This document shows positions 13,850 to 21,530 of a stretch of DNA of 21,794 nt, piece by piece. The stretch is taken from contig JBMZBW010000036.1 in NCBI GenBank assembly GCA_049612785.1, forward strand, positions 1 through 21,794. The letters are read 5' to 3'. The first letter of the stretch is position 1, and each line of letters opens with the position of its first letter. This DNA comes from UBA7985 sp049612785. Its GTDB lineage: Bacteria > Pseudomonadota > Alphaproteobacteria > UBA7985. Made by a program: the position numbers and the translations under genes. Under the pieces are notes generated by a model. It was not told the origin of the DNA, did not search any database, and worked only from the letters and a program-made list of their open reading frames with translations.

Positions 13850-14245
13850 ATGCAACTGGCAGAAGTCATTCAACAATCACAGCTGACCGAAAAGGCTGTT
13901 CGGCTCTATGAGGCTGAAGGCTTGATTGCGCCGATAAAGGGCGGCAACGGTCGCCGTGTTTACTCGGACGAAGATCTTGCACGACTGAAGTTTCTGGCGC
14001 GAGCGCGCCGTTTGGGGTTTCCGTTGAAGGACTGCCGCCAACTGCTTGATCTCAAGTCTTCGGACAGTTGGACAGCCGATGACGTTCATCAGGTCGCTGA
14101 ATCCCACCTGCGCGCGCTGGAAAGCAAGATGCAGGATCTGGAACAGATGACGTCACATCTTCGCAATCTGCTGGAAACCTGCCCCGCGGGCAGCAGTCAG
14201 AAGTGTAAAGTGATGTTTGCCCTCTCCGACGATCAAAAGGACTGA
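13850..14245 (+). CDS. MerR-family regulator, CueR-like
   Basis: Metal-sensing activator of 131 residues. The winged helix-turn-helix is near the N-terminus: LAEVIQQSQLTEKAVRLYEAEGLI, with GRRVYSDEDLARLKFLARARRLGF following. A dimerisation helix occupies about 78-108. The metal loop is Cys111-PAGSSQK-Cys119, the same C-x7-C spacing as CueR Cys112/Cys120. No Cys is present at the helix position where Zn/Hg sensors carry one (CueR has Ser77 there), so a monovalent ion, Cu(I) or Ag(I), is likely. AGGA precedes the ATG. It lies 23 bp after the glutaredoxin-MauE gene. It should act on the 19-bp-spacer promoter at 12998-13028. Confidence 0.88.
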   Translation: MQLAEVIQQSQLTEKAVRLYEAEGLIAPIKGGNGRRVYSDEDLARLKFLARARRLGFPLKDCRQLLDLKSSDSWTADDVHQVAESHLRALESKMQDLEQMTSHLRNLLETCPAGSSQKCKVMFALSDDQKD

Positions 14246-14306
14246 ATTCAACCTCTCCCTGACCCGCCTTCTTCGGATATTAGCGGGAGCAATGAAAGAA
14301 GATCAC

Positions 14307-14714
14307 ATGAACCGAATTATTCTGGCTCTTATCGCCCTGTTCACCATCAACACAGCCGCCTTCGCGCATTCCAAAATGTCCGGCAGCACGCCAAGCGATG
14401 GGGCCTCCGCAGCAACGGGTCTGGATACCGTCACCCTGCAATTTGACCGGAAAGTCCGCTTAACGGTTGTTTCCGTACAATCCGCGCCGGAAGGGACGAT
14501 GCTCGATACCATGATGGCGATGGAGGACAGTGAAGGTATGGAAGGCATGGGTGAGATCGAACTCACAACCAACCTTCCAAAGGGCTTCATCGACGAAACC
14601 GAAGTTCAGTTTCAAGCGCTACCCGCGGGCGCTTACTGGCTTCACTGGATCGCAATTGCGCAGGATGGGCACACCATGAACGGAAACGTCCGTTTTGCAG
14701 TTGAGGCGGAATAA
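14307..14714 (+). CDS. copC: Periplasmic copper-binding protein CopC
   Basis: Periplasmic copper chaperone or buffer. From the ATG at 14307 (135 aa), residues 1-20 (MNRIILALIALFTINTAAFA) form a Sec signal peptide. The mature protein begins His21-SKMSGSTPSDGA, so the free N-terminal His can bind Cu(II) as in CopC. Asp120 and His122 in QDGHTMNG supply the remaining Cu(II) ligands. Residues 65-81 carry six Met (MLDTMMAMEDSEGMEGM), a likely Cu(I) site. The length fits the single-domain family. A frame upstream reaches 14217 but overlaps the MerR gene; the signal peptide and AGAAG decide the 14307 start. It is 8 bp before copD. Confidence 0.92.
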   Translation: MNRIILALIALFTINTAAFAHSKMSGSTPSDGASAATGLDTVTLQFDRKVRLTVVSVQSAPEGTMLDTMMAMEDSEGMEGMGEIELTTNLPKGFIDETEVQFQALPAGAYWLHWIAIAQDGHTMNGNVRFAVEAE

Positions 14715-14722
14715 GCACCGCC

Positions 14723-15538
14723 GTGCCACTGGACGCAATCGCCCTCCTGCTCCGTTTCCTGCTTTATGTCGGCAGTATCCTCGCTGCCGGCTCCGTCGCT
14801 TTGCGCCTGACGCTGCCGGTAAATGGCGGCAGCACCTTTGATCGGACGCTTTCGCGGCAATTGAGCGTCGGACTGATCGCGGTTGTGGTGGCTTCTTTGG
14901 CACTGATCGCGAAGTTTCTGCTGACCATCTCCGGCGGGGATTGGGCGCTCGCGTTTTCGGGTGAGTTTATCGGCATCGCCCTTCAAACCCCCGTGGGTCA
15001 ATCCGGTGTGGCCCGGATTGTTGCGGCCTGTGTCATGGCCCTTACGCTTTTGGCCGGGTGGCGGTGGCTGGCCGCCATTGCTGCTTTCGGGCTGTTGCTC
15101 AGTTTCGGTCTTGAGGGGCACAGCATGAGCTACGGCATCCGACTAATCAGCGCGTCGCTGGTTGTTGTGCATGTCGTGATTGTGGCTTGGTGGTTGGCGG
15201 TTCTGCTTCCGCTCATCGCGGCTTCGCCCCCTGAGCGCGATACCATGGGTCATGCTTTTGGCCGACAAGCGATCTTCGCCGTTCCACTACTGATGCTTGC
15301 TGGAGCCATACTGCTTGGGACGTTCACAGGCTGGAAAATTGACCTTGGCCAAGATTACCAACGGACCATGCTTTTCAAGCTCTTCGCAGTATCAGGGCTT
15401 TTGGTCATCGCAGCAGCGAACAAACTCTACTTCACTGGAAAACCAGCGTTTATCTGGGCGCTGCGCGTGGAAACGCTGGTTGCTAGTGCCGTTCTGGTCC
15501 TCACGACGCTGCTTACGGCAACAGGACCGGACATGTAG
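14723..15538 (+). CDS. copD: Copper resistance protein CopD (inner-membrane copper transporter)
   Basis: Polytopic inner-membrane protein of 271 residues, thought to pass copper from CopC into the cytoplasm. Eight hydrophobic segments can be seen, the first at about 5-25 (AIALLLRFLLYVGSILAAG) and the last at about 247-266 (VETLVASAVLVLTTLLTA). Family landmarks are EGHSMSYG (about 129-136), HVVIVAWWLAVLLPL (about 148-163), the FGRQAIFAVPLLMLAGAILL helix and a K-LF-K region (TMLFKLFAVSGLLVIAAANK). The start is a GTG at 14723, 8 bp after copC, with GGCGGA upstream. It closes the operon; 77 bp with no clear terminator separate it from the next gene. Confidence 0.88.
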   Translation: MPLDAIALLLRFLLYVGSILAAGSVALRLTLPVNGGSTFDRTLSRQLSVGLIAVVVASLALIAKFLLTISGGDWALAFSGEFIGIALQTPVGQSGVARIVAACVMALTLLAGWRWLAAIAAFGLLLSFGLEGHSMSYGIRLISASLVVVHVVIVAWWLAVLLPLIAASPPERDTMGHAFGRQAIFAVPLLMLAGAILLGTFTGWKIDLGQDYQRTMLFKLFAVSGLLVIAAANKLYFTGKPAFIWALRVETLVASAVLVLTTLLTATGPDM

Positions 15539-15615
15539 CAAAGTCTTCTCCTGCCAAACCGGGTCCAGCGTGCTATACGACGGGCGGTATTGAGCAGTAG
15601 GCGAGGATCACCCCA

Positions 15616-16962
15616 ATGACGACAGCAACAAAGCAGAAGCCGGGCGGCCGAGCCCTTTGGTCCTGGGCCCTTTACGACTTTGCCAATTCTGCCTTCACCA
15701 CCATCGTCATCACCTTCATCTTTGCGATCTATTTCGCTGATGTTCTGGTGTGTTCGGCGGAGTGGGCAGGCTGCTTGAGCGAAGAGGAAGAAGCCGGGAT
15801 GACACTCAGCGAGCGTCTGGGTGACACGCGCGGCCAAGCGCTCTGGGGTTATTCACAGACTTTCATCACCCTACTCGTCGCGGTTCTCGCACCGATTTTT
15901 GGGGCGATTTCGGATCTGGGCGGGCGTCGCAAGCCTTGGATTTTCACCTTCTCCATGATCTGCATCGTCTGCACCGTTGGCCTGTTCTTCATGCGGCCTG
16001 AGCCTATGTTCATCATCCCGGCGATCCTGCTGGTTGCCGTGGCGAATGCGGGCTTTGAACTGGGGATCGTCTTCAATAACTCCATGCTGCCGGATCTAGT
16101 GGAAAAGGAGAAGGTTGGTCGCTGGTCCGGCTGGGCTTGGGGGCTTGGCTATTTTGGCGGCCTCATCAGTCTCGTGGTTTGTCTGGTTTTGGTTCTCGGC
16201 GCGGACGACAGTGCGCAACTCAACGCAACGCTTTCAACCAACCTGATCGTGGCCGGGTGGTTCTTTGTGTTCATGCTGCCCATGTTCTTTTTCACCCCTG
16301 ACCGTCGGGGCACGGGTCTGCCCGTGGGTCAGGCGATTTCGCAGGGCTTGAGTTCCGTTGTTTCGACCGGCGGTAAAATCCTGAAGCAACCCAATCTGCG
16401 CCTGTTCCTGTTTGCCCGCATGATCTTTACCGATGGTGCTGTCACGCTGTTTTCCATGGGTGCAACCTACGCTGCCATCCGTCACGGCATGTCGCTGGAG
16501 CAAATCATCCTGTTCGGGATTTTGCTCAACGTAACGGCAGGGGCTGGGGCCATGCTGTTTGGCTTCGTGGATGACCGGATCGGCGCAAAGCAAGTGATTG
16601 TCATCTCGCTGATCTGCCTGATCGCTTTGGGCATTCCGGGCCTGACCGCTCCTTATTGGCTCCCTGACGCCACAGCGACTTGGGCGTTTATCGGCTTTGG
16701 CGCGGCTTTGGGTATTTTCGTCGGTCCATTGCAGTCCGCCGGTCGATCCTTCATGGCGCGCCTTGCGCCTGCGGATCAGCGCACGGAGTACTTTGGCTTT
16801 CTGGCTCTGACCGGAAAAGCCACTACCTTCCTTGGCCCGTTTGCCGTCGCGACAGTGACCATCATGACCGGGAACATGGACATCGGCATGATGCCAATTC
16901 TCGTGTTCTGGTTGGTCGGTTTGCTGTTCATGCTGCGCGTGAAGGACGAAGTGTCTGCCTGA
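15616..16962 (+). CDS. Major facilitator superfamily transporter, UMF1 family
   Basis: Inner-membrane secondary transporter of 448 residues with about 12 transmembrane helices. SWALYDFANSAFTTIV (about 16-31) is the diagnostic start of the UMF1 (Atg22-related, YxiO-like) family. IFGAISDLGGRRKPWI matches the MFS loop 2-3 motif, and FNNSMLPDLV is also family-typical. An extra loop of about 35 residues, CSAEWAGCLSEEEEAGMTLS, lies between helices 1 and 2 and contains two Cys. GAGGATC precedes the ATG. Its stop overlaps the aminotransferase start (TGATG), so the pair probably acts together, for example in moving and converting an amino acid. The Atg22 relation suggests amino-acid efflux; the substrate is unknown. 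Confidence 0.87.
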   Translation: MTTATKQKPGGRALWSWALYDFANSAFTTIVITFIFAIYFADVLVCSAEWAGCLSEEEEAGMTLSERLGDTRGQALWGYSQTFITLLVAVLAPIFGAISDLGGRRKPWIFTFSMICIVCTVGLFFMRPEPMFIIPAILLVAVANAGFELGIVFNNSMLPDLVEKEKVGRWSGWAWGLGYFGGLISLVVCLVLVLGADDSAQLNATLSTNLIVAGWFFVFMLPMFFFTPDRRGTGLPVGQAISQGLSSVVSTGGKILKQPNLRLFLFARMIFTDGAVTLFSMGATYAAIRHGMSLEQIILFGILLNVTAGAGAMLFGFVDDRIGAKQVIVISLICLIALGIPGLTAPYWLPDATATWAFIGFGAALGIFVGPLQSAGRSFMARLAPADQRTEYFGFLALTGKATTFLGPFAVATVTIMTGNMDIGMMPILVFWLVGLLFMLRVKDEVSA

Positions 16963-18122
16963 TGACTCTGCGTGACGTCAGCTTCCGCGCTACAGATCTC
17001 AGCCCCAGCAAAATTCGCGATGTTGCGGAACTGGGGATGGGTGACCCGGATGTTATTCCGCTATGGTTCGGGGAGGCCGCATGGCGCTCTCCGCTTCTGG
17101 CCATTGATGCTGCAAAAATCTCGCTGGACCGCGATCCAACACACTATCAACCCAACAGCGGCCTGCCAGCTCTGCGGGAGGCCATCGCGGGTTATCTGAG
17201 TGCACTGCACAAGGTTTCCATACCCGCGAACAGGATAACTGTAAGCGCCTCGGCCATGCAGGGACTTATGCTGTCTGCTCAGACCCTCACCACGCCGGGC
17301 GACCGTGTGGTTATGATCGCCCCGGATTGGCCGAATATCGCAGCGGCCTTCACAATCGCAGGCGGACAAGTGGAAAAAGTCGCGCTCACCGTCGCCGACG
17401 GGCGGTGGACGCTCGACCTCGACGAACTGATTGACGCCCTGACGCCCGATACGCGCTGTTTGATGATCAACACCCCAAACAACCCGACGGGCTGGACTCT
17501 CAGCGCGGAAAACCGGCAGGTTTTGCTTGATCACTGCCGGAAACACGGGATCTGGATCGTTGCGGATGAGGTTTACAACCGTCTCTACCGTCACGGGACC
17601 GCTGCCCCTTCTTTTGTCGAAATTACAGAGCCTGAAGATCGCTTTATTGGCTTGAACAGCTTTTCAAAGGCGTGGGCCATGACCGGCTGGCGACTAGGCT
17701 GGATGGTAACACCGCCGGAGTTGGAAGCACCTTTGGCTATGCTGACCGAGTTCAACATCGCCGGTGCACCACCCTTTGTGCAGGCCGCAGGGGTATCCGT
17801 GGTGTCGGAGGGCGAAACCTTCGTGGCCCAGCAGCGAGACAGACTGGCCGCAGGTTACGCTCTGGTGGCGGAGCGCTTGGGGCAAATGGACCGGGTCGAG
17901 TTCATCAAACCAGACGGTGCGTTCTATGCGTTTTTCAGGATTGATGGCCTGAATGACAGTCTGGAAACGGCCAAGGATATCCTGAGCAAAACGAAAGTGG
18001 GGCTTGCGCCAGGCATTGCTTTCGGAGAGCAGGGCGAAGGCCATCTTCGCCTGTGTTACGCCCAGCCTGTTGATTTGCTGAATCGGGCGCTGGATCGGCT
18101 TGAGCAGTATTTCAGGCGCTAG
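16962..18122 (+). CDS. Class I/II PLP-dependent aminotransferase
   Basis: Cytoplasmic fold-type I aminotransferase of 386 residues. PLP-binding features are all present: NTPNNPTGW (170-178), Asp202 and Tyr205 in ADEVYNRL, Schiff-base Lys236 in NSFSKAWAMTGWRLGW (232-247) with phosphate-binding Arg244, and the substrate carboxylate Arg in GHLRLCYA near the C-terminus. YQPNSGLPALREAIAGYL (62-79) is the usual N-terminal region of the aspartate aminotransferase-like subgroup. The start is the ATG at 16962 overlapping the transporter stop; the frame is open further upstream but lies inside the transporter gene. Donor and acceptor cannot be told from the sequence. Confidence 0.9.
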   Translation: MTLRDVSFRATDLSPSKIRDVAELGMGDPDVIPLWFGEAAWRSPLLAIDAAKISLDRDPTHYQPNSGLPALREAIAGYLSALHKVSIPANRITVSASAMQGLMLSAQTLTTPGDRVVMIAPDWPNIAAAFTIAGGQVEKVALTVADGRWTLDLDELIDALTPDTRCLMINTPNNPTGWTLSAENRQVLLDHCRKHGIWIVADEVYNRLYRHGTAAPSFVEITEPEDRFIGLNSFSKAWAMTGWRLGWMVTPPELEAPLAMLTEFNIAGAPPFVQAAGVSVVSEGETFVAQQRDRLAAGYALVAERLGQMDRVEFIKPDGAFYAFFRIDGLNDSLETAKDILSKTKVGLAPGIAFGEQGEGHLRLCYAQPVDLLNRALDRLEQYFRR

Positions 18123-18947
18123 CTAGTCGCCGTCTTGGTTCTTGGTTTCATCAGCGCGGGCTAGGGCGACCAGACGGGCGACTTCCAGCTCAATCGCATG
18201 GGGTGCAACCTGATGCAGGTTATGCCCTGCCCCCTCGACAATGATATGCCGACCCAAGTCGCTCTCGAAAGTCATCATGGCTTGCAGATTGGTCACCTGC
18301 TCCTGCAGTTTACTGTATCCACCGCGCATGTTTCGACCGGCAGAAAGGACCGTCACGGGAATATCCGCAGGCATCTCTTCGGCTTCGTCGCGTTCGGTAA
18401 TGGCCAGTCGCCGCCCCCGATATTCAGCCTTTGCGCCTCGGTTCATCACGACGGTCATCAAGGGCATGAGGGTTTCATCGTCCTCGCCCATCATGAAGCG
18501 ATCAAGCTGCTCAACCGACGGGTCCACCAGCAAAATTCCAGCCGTCTCGTCAGGGTAAGTCCGGGCGAAAGCCTGTGCGTATATGGCGCCCAACGAATGC
18601 CCGACCAACACGTAGGGACCTTCGAGATTCAGGTTTTCCAGCATCTGATCAAGCTCTTCAACGATGACCTTCGATCCTCGCGAACTGCCGACAATCGGTG
18701 CGCGCCCATAACCGCGACGCTCATAGATGAAAACTTGAGTCTGCGCTGCCAACCGCCTTGCCATGGGCATCCACTCCTGCATCGCAGACGCCAAGCCGTA
18801 CATGACAATGACCGTCGGCTCACCTTTCCCCATCACGGCAAAGCGCTGCCCTGTCTGGGGGTAGATCATCGTTTGCGCCGAGGCTGCGCTGGACAACGAA
18901 AACAGCACGGCGAAGCACAGGTAAGACAAGAGGCGAAAAGCGGTCAT
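18123..18947 (-). CDS. Secreted alpha/beta hydrolase
   Basis: Exported serine hydrolase of 274 residues. Residues 1-24 are a Sec signal peptide (LLSYLCFAVLFSLSSAASA, then QTMIYP). The catalytic triad is Ser118 in VGHSLGA, probably Asp142 in LLVDPS and His242 in GAGHNLHQ, in normal spacing. The oxyanion turn that is usually HG reads VMYGLASAM, so the His is replaced by Tyr. YERRGYGRA (75-83) corresponds to the conserved D-RG-G-S loop. It lies 20 bp downstream of the protease gene and its stop abuts the convergent aminotransferase stop. GGAA precedes the start. The substrate (ester, lactone or peptide) is unknown. Confidence 0.82.
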   Translation of the reverse strand: MTAFRLLSYLCFAVLFSLSSAASAQTMIYPQTGQRFAVMGKGEPTVIVMYGLASAMQEWMPMARRLAAQTQVFIYERRGYGRAPIVGSSRGSKVIVEELDQMLENLNLEGPYVLVGHSLGAIYAQAFARTYPDETAGILLVDPSVEQLDRFMMGEDDETLMPLMTVVMNRGAKAEYRGRRLAITERDEAEEMPADIPVTVLSAGRNMRGGYSKLQEQVTNLQAMMTFESDLGRHIIVEGAGHNLHQVAPHAIELEVARLVALARADETKNQDGD

Positions 18948-18967
18948 TTAAGGGGTTCCATAGAGGG

Positions 18968-20872
18968 TCAGGCGATGAGGGTTTCAGATCCCCACAGGTC
19001 GGTCAGGTCAACGTCATCAAGGGTAATCGAGCCCTCGCCCGGTACAGTGACAACGGTGTTCTGTCCCACCAGGGCTGCGGTGCCTTGGTCGATGTCGGAG
19101 AAGAAAAGACGATCCTCACCGATGGTAAAGTCTTGAATGACGTCGTCGTCAAAGCCTGCTTCGAAGACAAAGATATCTTCGCCTGCACCACCGTTCAGGA
19201 CGTCGTCTCCTTCACCGCCGTTCAGCATGTTGTCCGCCGCATTGCCGGACAGAACGTCATCCCCGCGCCCACCCTCAGCGTTCTCAATCGTGACGCCTTG
19301 TGCGATCTGCAAGTTATCGCGACGACCGACTTCGACGTCATGATTATCGACGATGTAGTAGTCGGAATCCCCATTCACCAGAAAAACCGTAAAACCCATC
19401 AAGCCATCACCATCCAGATCGGATGTGTCCGGATCATGGACCAGGCGGAATGACTTGTTGTCGTCTGACAGTTCCGCCCAGCCATCGGTTGGGTCATCGA
19501 GTACAATTCTGTCGATGGTGGCTGAGCTATCAAAACCAATGGTTTCGACCGAGTAAACGCTGCTGTTCGTGGGCGATGAGCCAACTTGACTGCTGCTCCC
19601 CGCTTGCAGATTGATGACAGCGTCTCTCGCCCCGGTATGCTGGATCGTATCGACCCCACCCGCGTCCCAAATGGTGCCGAGATAGACCTTATCACTCTCA
19701 AAGATGTAAACATCGTCCCCGGCATTGGTTTCCATGTTGGCACCATAGAGGTGCTGCAGGGCCGCGATATCGGCAATCATTGGCACGTTTGGAAAGTACG
19801 TGTCGGTGTGGACGCTGGTGTAGCTGAGTAGGGTATAAAACTGATTGTCGATGTAGTCGGGCGCGTCGAGGTAGCCTTCGAAAGGATGTTCGAGGCCCAA
19901 GGCGTGCAGGATTTCGTGAGTAATGGTCATGGCACCGCCACGGTATTGATCCACCCACAGGCCCTCGTCCAGCAGTCCGCCGGTAAAAACCACATCCCCG
20001 CCCCGGTCTTCGAGCCAAGGCTCATCACCGGTCGGCAAAACCGCAAAGGACGCGTTCAGGTTGTCTTCGGCCAAAACGATATTGATCTGGCCTCGCCCTT
20101 CGCCCGTTTCCTCATCAAAATCACCACTATCGACCACCTCAACAAACGTCAGGTTTGCCACCGCTTCGATGCCGTCCAACTGTGTACGAACCGCATCGCG
20201 GAAAAACGCAGGAATAGGCTGGGGGTCAACGTTTTGTTCATCGGAGAGCGCAGAGCCATTGTCGGAAAAGCTGTAAGTGACCGTCGCCGCCTGGTTAAAG
20301 GATCCGGCCCCAGCCCAGTGCTCTTCATCCTCACTGAGCAAAGCGTCAATCAGGGTGTTTCCGGTGAAATACGCGCCAAAGCTTTCAACCGCGCCGCTCC
20401 CTTCGACGACAGCAGGCGCTGTTGTGGCGGAAGATGCTGTGTCTGTTTCTTCTTCGACCTCAGTACTGGGATTGTTGGGCGAGGATGCGTTTGGTTCGTC
20501 CTCTGTCCCCATAATGAGATAATAGCCGCCCAGCGTCGCACCCCCGGCCACCCCTGCTGCGCCGATGGCATAGCCAACCTGGTCCCAAGGGAAGATTTTG
20601 GTGGCGTGGATGACTGTCCCTTCGCGGACGAGAATTTGTCCGTCTGCCAGCGCCCACTGGTCAGAAGCCAAAGTCGCCCAGCCGTCATTCGTCGCGATGC
20701 GAATTCCACCGTCCGTGAGTTGCTCAACGGCCAGCACTTCGATGGGGGCATAACCGGGCTGAGCCTGTGCCGCCTGAGCCATACCAAGAAGCCCCGTGCC
20801 AGCCACAGCAGCGCGCAAAGCCGATGCGCCGGAGCGACCGGGGTTGGATGGAAGGCGGTTTCGACGTGTCAT
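18968..20872 (-). CDS. Serralysin-like RTX metalloprotease with N-terminal extension
   Basis: Probable extracellular zinc protease of 634 residues from the ATG at 20872. The zinc site is HEILHALGLEH (His319, Glu320, His323, His329). The Met-turn position reads YTLLSYTS, with Leu349 where serralysins have Met, while Tyr351 is kept. IADIAALQHLYGAN follows as in serralysins. One short block of glycine-rich calcium repeats (GGRGDDVLSG, GGEGDDVLNGG, GGAGEDIFVF, about 534-570) and an acidic C-terminus suit type I secretion. Unusually, residues 1-37 look like an export signal ending AQAAQA, and 99-122 form a Gly/Ala-rich hydrophobic segment followed by an acidic linker. A terminator at 20887-20912 supports the later start over a TTG at 20914. 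No type I secretion genes are adjacent. Confidence 0.87.
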   Translation of the reverse strand: MTRRNRLPSNPGRSGASALRAAVAGTGLLGMAQAAQAQPGYAPIEVLAVEQLTDGGIRIATNDGWATLASDQWALADGQILVREGTVIHATKIFPWDQVGYAIGAAGVAGGATLGGYYLIMGTEDEPNASSPNNPSTEVEEETDTASSATTAPAVVEGSGAVESFGAYFTGNTLIDALLSEDEEHWAGAGSFNQAATVTYSFSDNGSALSDEQNVDPQPIPAFFRDAVRTQLDGIEAVANLTFVEVVDSGDFDEETGEGRGQINIVLAEDNLNASFAVLPTGDEPWLEDRGGDVVFTGGLLDEGLWVDQYRGGAMTITHEILHALGLEHPFEGYLDAPDYIDNQFYTLLSYTSVHTDTYFPNVPMIADIAALQHLYGANMETNAGDDVYIFESDKVYLGTIWDAGGVDTIQHTGARDAVINLQAGSSSQVGSSPTNSSVYSVETIGFDSSATIDRIVLDDPTDGWAELSDDNKSFRLVHDPDTSDLDGDGLMGFTVFLVNGDSDYYIVDNHDVEVGRRDNLQIAQGVTIENAEGGRGDDVLSGNAADNMLNGGEGDDVLNGGAGEDIFVFEAGFDDDVIQDFTIGEDRLFFSDIDQGTAALVGQNTVVTVPGEGSITLDDVDLTDLWGSETLIA

Positions 20873-20886
20873 GGTCTTACTTTGAC

Positions 20887-20912
20887 CAAAAGAGCGCGGC
20901 CTAAATCCGCGC
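20887..20912 (-). terminator. Intrinsic terminator of the MOSC gene
   Basis: On the minus strand GCGCGG and CCGCGC (20907-20912 and 20894-20899) form a perfect 6-bp GC stem with a 7-nt loop, followed by TCTTTT. It lies 25 bp after the MOSC stop and just before the protease start, so the protease probably has its own promoter or depends on read-through. Confidence 0.6.
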
Positions 20913-20936
20913 AAATCCCGGCATTTTCGCGTTCAC

Positions 20937-21530
20937 TCAAAGGGCTTGAAGGATCGGGTGGAGGGCCTGCTGGGGGTAAAAGATCTCAACGGTATCTCCG
21001 ACGCGCGCCATGCCCTCCCGCTCGACAAAGGCCGTGAAACCTCGCTTGCCATAAGCGGCGACGGGATAGGATTTCCCTTTACCCGGATGATGCCGATCGA
21101 TGATTTCACCGGGATACTTGCAGGGACCATTTTCCATATCCACGATCAAAGTCGCACCATCGGGCCAACGTAACCGTGTTCCGGGTGGCAAGATTGTCAG
21201 GCTGGGTACACCACTGAGAACGATGTTTGCACCGACCCAGCAGGGATCGAGCTCGCCCTCAATCCCCATTGCCGAAGCAGTCTCCGCCATCTCTTCGGCG
21301 CTCAGAACTGTCAGTTGACGATGATTTTTGACCGGCGTGCCCTCTGGGTGAACGTTGGTCAAACGAGAGCACGCTGCCCTGTTTAATCCGCCGTGGTCTT
21401 CGCCCTCGAACCCGCCAAAGCCAACGGCAACTTCCGTCAAAGGATCAGATGCAAGATCTTCGGCACGACTGCTGTTTACGCCAAGAAATACGACGGTTCC
21501 GCCAAAAGGTGCTTTTCTTAATCCAGCCAT
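20937..21530 (-). CDS. MOSC-domain protein
   Basis: Predicted molybdenum-cofactor-sulfurase C-terminal-type protein of 197 residues, single domain. HRQLTVLSAEEMAET (70-84), GANIVLSGVPSLTILPPGTRL (100-120) and VDMENGPCKYPG (130-141) give the MOSC pattern, with the conserved Cys137 likely to take part in sulfur or Moco handling. The C-terminus GKRGFTAFVEREGMARVGD is also typical. There is no ribosome site of note before the ATG at 21530. A terminator follows, so it is probably monocistronic. Stand-alone MOSC proteins act in Moco-dependent reductase systems or sulfur transfer; the partner here is not visible. Confidence 0.88.
   Translation of the reverse strand: MAGLRKAPFGGTVVFLGVNSSRAEDLASDPLTEVAVGFGGFEGEDHGGLNRAACSRLTNVHPEGTPVKNHRQLTVLSAEEMAETASAMGIEGELDPCWVGANIVLSGVPSLTILPPGTRLRWPDGATLIVDMENGPCKYPGEIIDRHHPGKGKSYPVAAYGKRGFTAFVEREGMARVGDTVEIFYPQQALHPILQAL

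Noticed and set aside
16680..16961. An upstream extension of the aminotransferase frame that would add 94 residues.
   Set aside because: This stretch is the C-terminal coding region of the UMF1 transporter; the ATG at 16962 gives a normal-length enzyme.
19886..21037. A 383-residue plus-strand open frame antisense to the protease gene.
   Set aside because: It lies opposite the zinc site and N-terminus of a clear metalloprotease, has no domain, and crosses the terminator and gene boundary.
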